Shown one piece after another: positions 33,241-39,756 of a DNA stretch of 39,756 bases (within the stretch, counting starts at the first letter, position 1; each line of letters begins with the position of its first letter). The notes beneath the pieces were generated by a model. It worked only from the letters and a program-made list of their open reading frames with translations. It was not told the origin of the DNA and did no database searches. The DNA lies in assembly GCA_037176905.1 (NCBI GenBank), contig JBBBWG010032864.1, forward strand, positions 1 through 39,756, in the 5' to 3' direction. The DNA comes from Azolla pinnata (taxonomy: Eukaryota > Streptophyta > Polypodiopsida > Salviniales > Salviniaceae). The position numbers were made by a program, and so were the translations under genes.

Positions 33241-35847
33241 ATGGATTCTTCGACGCGCCTGCTCGCACGATCTGGCCGCCTCCACCTCTACGCCGGCCGT
33301 GGCTTTTATCGCTCTCCTGATCCTGCTACTACTAACCCCCATCATGACGATGAATCTGAAAGCTCCTCCGAATCCGATGTCGTTTGGCCGTTCCCCCGCG
33401 AAGCAGCAGTCGGAGAAGACGCAGGCTCTGCCGGCGGAGAAGAAATGGCGCTTCTAGCAGCAGGCGAGGAAGCGCCTGACCATGGCTCCGTCCGATCTTC
33501 TTCCTCCGGCCTCTCCAGATGTAGCTCTTCCGATTCCATGGTCACCGATGCCACGTCCTCGGATCGAAGCCGCGGAAATGGAGGAGATCGAGCAGACATG
33601 GTAAATGGAAGAAGAAGGACAGATCGAGCAGACACGGTAATTATGCAGGAACCATGGCATCTAATTCCCTTCTGTTTCATCTTATCTTTAAGTCTGCGCT
33701 AGACTTGGACGTTTTCTTCTTGTTTCAATCTTTCCAAGAAGAGCCGGATGATGACGAAGAAGAAGAAGAAGAAGAAGAAGAAGAAGAAGAAGAAAAGGAA
33801 AGAACAATCTGTGGGGATCTGAAAGAAAGAACTTTATGAACAATCTGTGGGAATCTGACCTCAGAATTCTGAAAATGACCATGTTTCTTTCGGTCGCACA
33901 TTCTTTAGTGAACGAAAGAAAGAAAGAACTTGATACACTATCTGTGGGAATCTGGCCTTAGAATTCTGAAAATCAATGTGTTTACACAGGTCGCACAAAT
34001 CTTTTAGGGAAAGAAAGAAAGAAAGAACTTGATACACAATCTGTGGGAATATGGCTTGGAAATTCTGATGTTTCCACAGGTCACAGATTCGTTAGGGAAA
34101 GAAAGAAAGAGACATGGAAAGAAAGAACTTGATACACAATACGTGGGAATATGGCCTTGGAAGTCTGAAAATCACCATGTTTCTACAGGTCACACATTCT
34201 TTAGGATCCACGAGTGGCCGTTGGACTGATGATAAGCACAGATCATATCTGACATTCATGGAGGAGAACTTCGTGAAGGAAATGTTCGAGAATGGATGCT
34301 GCAGACCGACTCATATGGCAGCGGCCGACGATGCTACCACATCCTTGCAGAAGATCGATGAGGTTTCGAACTTCGATCCTTAGTATATACTGTGTTTCTT
34401 GTCTTTCTTACATCATGAGAGAGTACATTTTGTATGTGGAAGGCACATATATATGCATATTGTGTGAACATCTACATGTGTATGTGAGCTCTTGAGCCAT
34501 TCATTTGATGCAAGTATGCCATATCTCGAGTCCACAGAATATGTAAATGAATGTATCTGCATGGACGAGTGCATGCCACATGCATATGTATGTACTTGCA
34601 TCTCTTGAGCCATTCATTTGATGCAAGTATGCCATATCTCGAGTCCACACAATATGTAAATGAATATATCTGCATGGACGAGTGCATGCCACATGCATAT
34701 GTATGTGCTTGCATCTCTTGAGCCTGTCATTTGATGCAAGTATGCCATATCTCGAGTCCACACAATATGTAAATGAATATATCTGCATGGAAGAGTGCAT
34801 GCCACATGCATATGTATGTGCTTGCATCTCTTGAGCCTTTCATTTGATGCAAGTATGCCATATCTCTCCACAGAATATGTAAATGAATATATCTGCATGG
34901 ACGAGTGCATGCCACATGCATATGTATGTAGGTACGCACATGTGTTTGGGCTTTGTATACATGCATGAATGTGTGCATATATATGTACATCTGGATGTAG
35001 TGCATGTGTGTGTGATTATGAGAATATGTGAATGACTCGTGTTTATACTTAGACTTATGCAATATGTATGTGTCGATTGGTGGTACACTACGTGTATGAT
35101 GGTTAGTCATTCGCATTTGCGTGATGCTTGAAAATTCCATGGCTTGTCATGTTGCAGTTGGAGATGAGGACATGCAGGTCAATGCTGAAGGAACCTCATC
35201 GGAACATTCCTCCGCTCAATATGCCATGGCCCTTGCTAGAAACTCTGCCCATCTCAAAAGTCCAGCTCAACTCCAAGAGGGCAAATGTTGCCAATGATCA
35301 TCATTCTTTGCTCGTGTTCGATTCAGGACTCGAAGAAATCAAGAGGCAGGAATGTATGCTTAGGACCTCGAACATGTATGGAGCTCAAGACTCGAGCGTT
35401 TGTCGGAATACCAGCATTTCTAGTAGCTGCAGAATCAGTGAGTTCTTTAATGTTTATTTTTCACATACCAGTGCCATCCACGAAACAATATATGTGTCTT
35501 TCATGACCTGTAATAGAGCAACTTACATCACCATAGAAACCTCGAATTCACTAATCTATGAAAGGATTGTTAGTAATTCCATTGGGAATATTTTGGATCA
35601 TCCATGACTGGACTGTTCTATGTCTGCAGGTAACGCAGGGAATTGCGGCGAGGTTGAAGATGTAGGCGAGAAGGTGAAATCGTCGTGTCAGGTACTTCCT
35701 CCCGACACGCATCATGGAGCAAGGCCCATGAGGCCTAGAAAACGAAGGCGAGGATCGAATTCGGACCTTCCACGGAGAACCTCGACGAGGTCTAAACTTG
35801 AGAATCGATCGGAAGATAATTCCAATGGATTGAACATAATGTTCTGA
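33241..35847 (+). CDS. COR27/COR28-like clock and light regulator, 4 exons, about 355 aa
   Basis: Exons 33241-33636, 34189-34362, 35158-35437 and 35630-35847 join in frame. In Arabidopsis, COR27 and COR28 are small nuclear proteins that act with COP1 and HY5 in light, clock and freezing responses. The family core is clear in exon 2: RWTDDKHRSYLTFMEENFV (residues 143-161), matching the conserved W-T-[DN]-[ED]-K-H-x-x-Y-L-x-x-M-E-x-x-F-V. Exon 1 encodes an acidic, Ser-rich N-terminus (ESESSSESDVVWPF, SSSSGLSRCSSSDS), like the Ser/Asp-rich start of COR27. The C-terminus has a basic run RPRKRRR (318-324), a likely nuclear signal, and a weak VP-like QVLPPD (304-309). It is longer than the roughly 225-250 residues of Arabidopsis members. 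An alternative donor at 33601 would shorten exon 1 by 12 codons in frame. Exons 3 and 4 show no strong similarity I can recall and rest on frame and splice sites. Confidence 0.8.
33736..33802 (+). repeat. GAA microsatellite in intron 1 of the COR27-like gene
   Basis: GAGCCGGATGATGAC leads into (GAA)13 or so. It could be read as an acidic exon, but no frame joins it well to both neighbours, so it is treated as intronic. Confidence 0.65.
33803..34200 (+). repeat. Repeats of about 90-109 bp in COR27-like intron 1, carrying copies of the exon 2 acceptor
   Basis: Four units share GAAAGAAAGAACTTGATACA, CAATCTGTGGGAAT, TGAAAAT(C/G)A and a TTTC-ACAGGTC(A/G)CACA-like end. The ends fall near 33892, 33990, 34080 and 34189. 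Only the last is used as the exon 2 acceptor in the model, but the second and third also have CACAG followed by GTC. Confidence 0.88.
34488..34935 (+). repeat. 113-bp minisatellite in COR27-like intron 2, 4 units
   Basis: CTTGAGCC anchors at 34491, 34604, 34717 and 34830 give exact 113-bp steps. Units contain CATTTGATGCAAGTATGCCA, TATCTCGAGTCCACA, GAATATATCTGCATGGACGA and GTGCATGCCACATGCATATG. The fourth unit has a short internal deletion. Confidence 0.95.
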
Positions 35848-36430
35848 TCCTTATAGTGATGCCAGGTAGCTTGCCGGTGAATGTTCTCCAAGCCCATGTA
35901 GTTTTGTTGCTTGTAGCTGATATCTATTACTCCTCAACAAGGTCACAACTCTACAGACTCGATTCGGTAAACTTTGTAGACAGTTTTGTACGCCTTATTA
36001 CTCCCACGTACTACTTACTACTTAGTGTAGCAATATTTATTTTCCGACCAGTAGGATGATGGTTTTCTCAAGGTATATGCCATTGATATTGCAGTTGTAA
36101 TCAGCTTTTGGAATAGATCCTGTATTGTTGAAGAATTTGTAGCAGGCTTGACATGGTGTTCTTGTCTAAGACCACAATTTACTAATGAAAGCTTAACTCG
36201 ATGCAGGACTCACAAACACGGTTCACTTGGACAGGTTTTGGGGCGGGGGACAAAGTAATTGTATACTACTGGTAGATAGTCATATACAGTTAAACTTCAT
36301 AGAATCTTGTTCATTAATATAAGAAACTTTTGGAAAGAGCGATGAATAATTGGCTTAATGCCAAACACCATTAGAGTTCTTGACAATGCATTTAACGATA
36401 GCGATCCTTGTAACATGGGTAATTAGCATA
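35848..36430. other. 3' flank of the COR27-like gene
   Basis: Unique AT-rich sequence, probably the 3' UTR and terminator region. No gene is seen. Confidence 0.55.
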
Positions 36431-37735
36431 GATCGGTCCAGGTGACTAATTAGTAGGCCATGCCAGATTAGCATGGATGGAACTGAATGGTTCTTGATTG
36501 ATGCCAATCATCTTGCAGGCCAGATCAGATCAAGATGGATGGACCTTGTCGGTCCCTAATCTATGGCGATTGATCTCCAAGATATGAATGTATCGGCCCT
36601 TGATCGATGGCGATCAATCTCCAAGATCAGATGGTATCGACCCTTGATCAATCTCCAAGATCAGATCGTATCATCGGTCCCTGAGCGACGGTGATCGATG
36701 TGTATGTAAGATCAAATTGTATTATCGGTCCCTGAGCGACGGTGATCGATCTACAAGGCTAGGCCGGATCTCCGAGATCAGATTGTATCAGTCCTTGATC
36801 GATGCCGATCGGTTTGCAAGCCAAGCCGGATCGGCATGGATGGATTGTATCGGGGTTCTTGATCGATTGTATCATCAAGCCAAGCCAAATAAGCATGGAT
36901 GGATCATATGGGTGTTCTTGATTGGCGCCGATCGATCGGCGAGCCAAGCCAAGATAAGAATGGATGGATCATATTCCTTCTTGATCGACGCCGATCAATC
37001 AGCAAAGCCAAGCCAGATTAGAATGCAAGATTGATGCCTCGATCGATCGGCAAGCCAAGCCAGATCAGCATGCACCATGCATGATTGACATCGATCGATT
37101 GGCAATCGAAGCCAGATCAGCATGCAACAATGCATGGTCGGCACCGATCGATTGGCAAGCCAAGCCAGATCAGCATGCAGCATGCATGATCGACATCGAT
37201 CGCTCGGCAACGCAAGCCAGATCATGATGCATGATCGATGTCTGATTTGATCAGCAAGCCAAGCCAGATCAGCGTGCATGACGATCGATCAGCAAGGTAT
37301 GCCAGATCAGCATGCAACATGCATGATCGACATCGATTGCTCAGCACCGCAAGCCGGATCATGACGCATGATCGATGCCTGATTTGATCACCAAGCCAAG
37401 CCAGATCATCAGCGTGCATGACGATCGAACACCGACCGATCAGCAAGGTATGCCAGATCAGCATCCAAGATCGATCATCGATCGATCGATCGAATCAGCA
37501 AGGCATGCCAGATCAGCACGCATGATCGATCATCGATCGATCGAATCAGCAAGGTATGCATGATCAGCATGCATGATCAATCATCGATCGATCGAATCGA
37601 ATCGAATCGAATCGAATCGAATCGGCAAGGTATCGCTAGATCAACATGCACGATCGATCGATCGATCGATCGATCAGCAAGGCAAGCCAGATCACGATGC
37701 AAGGATCGATGCCGATGATCGATCGATCAGCAAAG
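36430..37735. repeat. GATC-rich degenerate satellite
   Basis: Units of about 40-75 bp are built from AGCCAAGCCAGATCAGCATG, CATGATCGATGCCGATCGAT and similar text, with GATCGATCGATC runs. From 37470 on, units shorten to CATCGATCGATCGAATCAGC plus AAGG(C/T)ATGC. Homogenisation increases toward the right. GATC is its own reverse complement, so both strands look alike. Confidence 0.88.
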
Positions 37736-37840
37736 CGCCCATTTGGGCCACAGTGTGAACGCGGACAAAAAATTAGGGTTGTTTTTTGGATGCTCATCTC
37801 GCATAAATTGCAGAAAGCTTTCTTCGCTCAGAAGGAAGCT

Positions 37841-37957
37841 ATGGCGTCGTTGATCCGATCGATCGATCGATCGATGGAGGAGGAGGAAGAGGCACAGGCC
37901 GCCGCTTGGTCGTTCGCTGATGATCTTTCCTTGCATAGATCTGTCAATCCTCAGAGG
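37841..37957 (+). CDS. Putative first exon of an unknown gene, 39 codons
   Basis: An ATG in good plant context (GAAGCTATGGCG) opens MASLIRSIDRSMEEEEEAQA, AAWSFADDLSLHRSVNPQR, and is followed by a stop unless spliced near CAGAG/GTAGCC (37955 on). Upstream at 37738-37840 is promoter- or leader-like sequence (CCATTTGGGCCACAG, AATTAGGGTTG). The GATCGATC run of the neighbouring satellite extends into the coding part as IRSIDRS. No family is recognised and no following exon was found before the window ends. It may be a gene cut by the decayed element to its right, or a chance frame. Confidence 0.35.
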
Positions 37958-37959
37958 TA

Positions 37960-39400
37960 GCCATCTTTCTTCTGATGGCTCGATTCTGACAAAATTCAAG
38001 GTTGCGTCTGAGAATCCCTCCAAAGCAAGGCCTGTTCCTCCTCTTCGAGCCCATGCCCCTCTCCATAGCTGTTTGTGATCCTAACACGGGGTGAATTCTG
38101 ATGATTCAAAAGGAGGAAATCGCCTCCACTTTTTGTCTGCAGTTGTGAGCTTTAGATAGCTAAGAAACATCAACAGTTTTGATGGGAGCTTCTCTCTTTA
38201 GCCTACTTCTCGCATCACCATGGAAAGGAAAGGTCACAGAAACAATCATTGTGAACGTGAAGGTGAGGGAGGATTACAACCAGGTTTAGAAAGAGGCTTC
38301 AAGTCTGTATAGCCAAGAAGTTCATATGTCAAGGACTCAGAAAATATGTTTGAAATCTATGAGTTGCTGAAAGATCTGCAATGAATTGGGTTCTCATGCA
38401 TGGTGGAGAAGGATAGTCTGAATTTGGGTTACAAAGGTACATACATAGATAGATGTAGGACCTTGTATAGTGTGAAAATTGTATGAACAGATAAATGAAG
38501 GCTGTCTTTCATTTCTATTCATGTTAACTCAAGATAATGATCAAGGATAAAGACCAAGGTTAGAGATAATGGAGGCATTGAGTGGAAACAAGGGAAAAGA
38601 TTCTATGACCATTTTATTGATTTTCATAGAATTCGTTGGATGTATTGAAGACGTTAAGAAGCTTACTGCCTAGATTGTTTTACTAGATATAAAAGAGGAA
38701 ATTTTGAGGAAGCTTTTGTTGGGTTTCTCTATTCTAAGTTAGTGGAGTTGGATGGTTCCTAATGTTGACATAGGAGGATGAGTTTGGTTCAATAGATCTA
38801 TATTTTGTTACATATGCTTGTTGTAAATGGGCAATAGACTTGACAAAAGTTAGGTCAAAATTCAAGGGTTTAGGGTTAATCTAAGCATTCAATTGTGTTA
38901 CATAGATATTATATTTTAGTTTGGTTTTATGGTGAAACATACAATCATGCAACATAAATGTTATATTCGAGTTTCTTTTCATGGTGAAACATCCAAACAT
39001 ACATAAATATTATTATTAAGTTTCTTTTTATGGTGAATAGCTTTAGTTATGGGATCTTGAGTCTTAGCTTTTGTTCTCTATCTTTGTTAACCAGTGGTTC
39101 TTGGACTGTTATGGATGGGTGAGTTAATACAATCTAACATAGATTAGTCTGATCATTCCTTCACCCTCATTGTGTAAGGAGTCAATCATGAAATCAGACA
39201 AGGCTATGCTTGAACTCTTGCAATTTGCCATTAGGGGAAATGAAATCTTGACTTCGACCAATGATCTTTCGATTGGCTACAACTTGATCAATCACAAGTG
39301 GGTGTTGGCTTGGTTGGTTGCTGACTCCCTTTCTCACTAATTGCATGTTTTGCTCCATTGTCTCACAAATATGTTTTGACTTTGATTATGTGTTTGAGAA
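37960..39400. other. Region right of the putative exon, no gene recognised
   Basis: AT-rich sequence with only short frames. Three loose tandem copies of about 60 bp lie near 38905-39040 (GTTTCTTTTTATGGTGAA-type text with ACATAAATATTAT). Part of it may belong to the decayed Ty3/gypsy element to the right, but no boundaries are visible. Confidence 0.5.
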
Positions 39401-39494
39401 GAAATATCTTATCAATCTATAAGAAGGCACTTGTCCATTGTTTGGGCCGATGTATGAGCTTTACGAACCAGAACTAGTCTTCTAGAAAATATCT

Positions 39495-39756
39495 CGATGA
39501 AATCTTGCAGAAGGGTTTCTAAGGACCCTGTGGATTGCTATTATCTTCGCGTTGACTATTGTGGACTCAATAAAATTATGGTATTTAATTGTGATCTTAC
39601 CTTGGATCGCAAAGCTGTTTGATTGCTTTCACATTGCATTCAAAGATTGACTTGTGTGAGGCATATAACTTGGTGCACATTAAACCCGATGATACTTGGA
39701 AAACTACGTTCTGCACACATTATGATATTTTGAAAACAAAGTCATGCCTTTCGGAC
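39495..39756 (+). mobile_element. Decayed Ty3/gypsy retrotransposon fragment (reverse transcriptase region)
   Basis: Pieces resembling the Ty3/gypsy reverse transcriptase core are present in the family order: a VDY-x-x-LNKI-like motif near 39548-39575, then an HIKPDDTWKTTF-like motif near 39678-39713, then VMPFG-like text at the window edge. The copy is clearly broken, with several disruptions, and is cut by the window end. No long terminal repeats are visible. Age is probably old. Confidence 0.7.

Noticed and set aside
32654-33457. A + strand frame of 267 codons with Cys/His/Met runs upstream of and over the COR27-like start
   Set aside because: It is made by ATGC, GTGT and CTT repeats and ends in a different frame from the one carrying the Ser-rich acidic N-terminus.
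33738-33836. Acidic exon (Glu run) in the COR27-like gene
   Set aside because: It is a GAA microsatellite. No phase joins it cleanly to exon 1 and exon 2, while the direct join from 33636 to 34189 is in frame.
36717-37758. Several short frames within the GATC satellite
   Set aside because: Their translations simply follow the repeat (Asp-Arg-Ser-Ile and similar) and differ with each unit.

Overview
This is nuclear DNA of a land plant. The genes carry GT-AG introns and encode plant-type products: a full-length phytochrome, an OSCA-type channel, complex I subunit B8, a long PLS-type PPR protein, a GDSL esterase/lipase and a COR27/COR28-like clock and light protein. The style of the PPR and phytochrome proteins suggests a seedless plant (fern, lycophyte or bryophyte), but this is only an impression. 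Two 100-base N runs (13833-13932 and 25971-26070) are assembly gaps, both inside tandem repeats.

Layout: a phytochrome gene (+, 4 exons, 237-4864) converges on an OSCA2-like gene (-, 10 exons, 12932 down to 6208). The 2.6 kb between the divergent OSCA and complex I B8 (NDUFA2-like, +, 15580-17260) starts holds a satellite of about 11 units. Each unit joins degenerate Arabidopsis-type telomere repeats (TTTAGGG) to a conserved spacer. Downstream are a 1.15 kb CAT/CAC trinucleotide array and an intronless PPR gene (+, 19580-21991). About 5.8 kb without a recognisable gene follows, including a CTGCAG/TGATCA-rich satellite at 25.3-26.2 kb. Then come a secreted GDSL esterase/lipase (+, 4 exons, 27783-32271) and a COR27/28-like gene (+, 4 exons, 33241-35847). 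The right end holds a GATC-rich satellite, a probable first exon of an unknown gene (37841-37957) and a decayed Ty3/gypsy reverse-transcriptase fragment at the window edge.

The most unusual property is how far simple and tandem repeats enter gene structure. Hexameric telomere-like repeats are translated in frame as (Pro-Asn)12 at the phytochrome N-terminus and (Leu-Gly)6 in the GDSL protein. A GAA/GAT tract encodes an acidic insertion in the phytochrome photosensory module. Many of the long introns carry a private minisatellite, and two of these have a period of almost exactly 64 bp. Pyrimidine (TTC) tracts lie just upstream of four start codons. The COR27/28-like promoter has evening-element and G-box sites, which fits the known clock and light control of that family.

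All exon boundaries were worked out by eye from reading frame, GT-AG signals and remembered family sequences. No alignment or transcript data were available.
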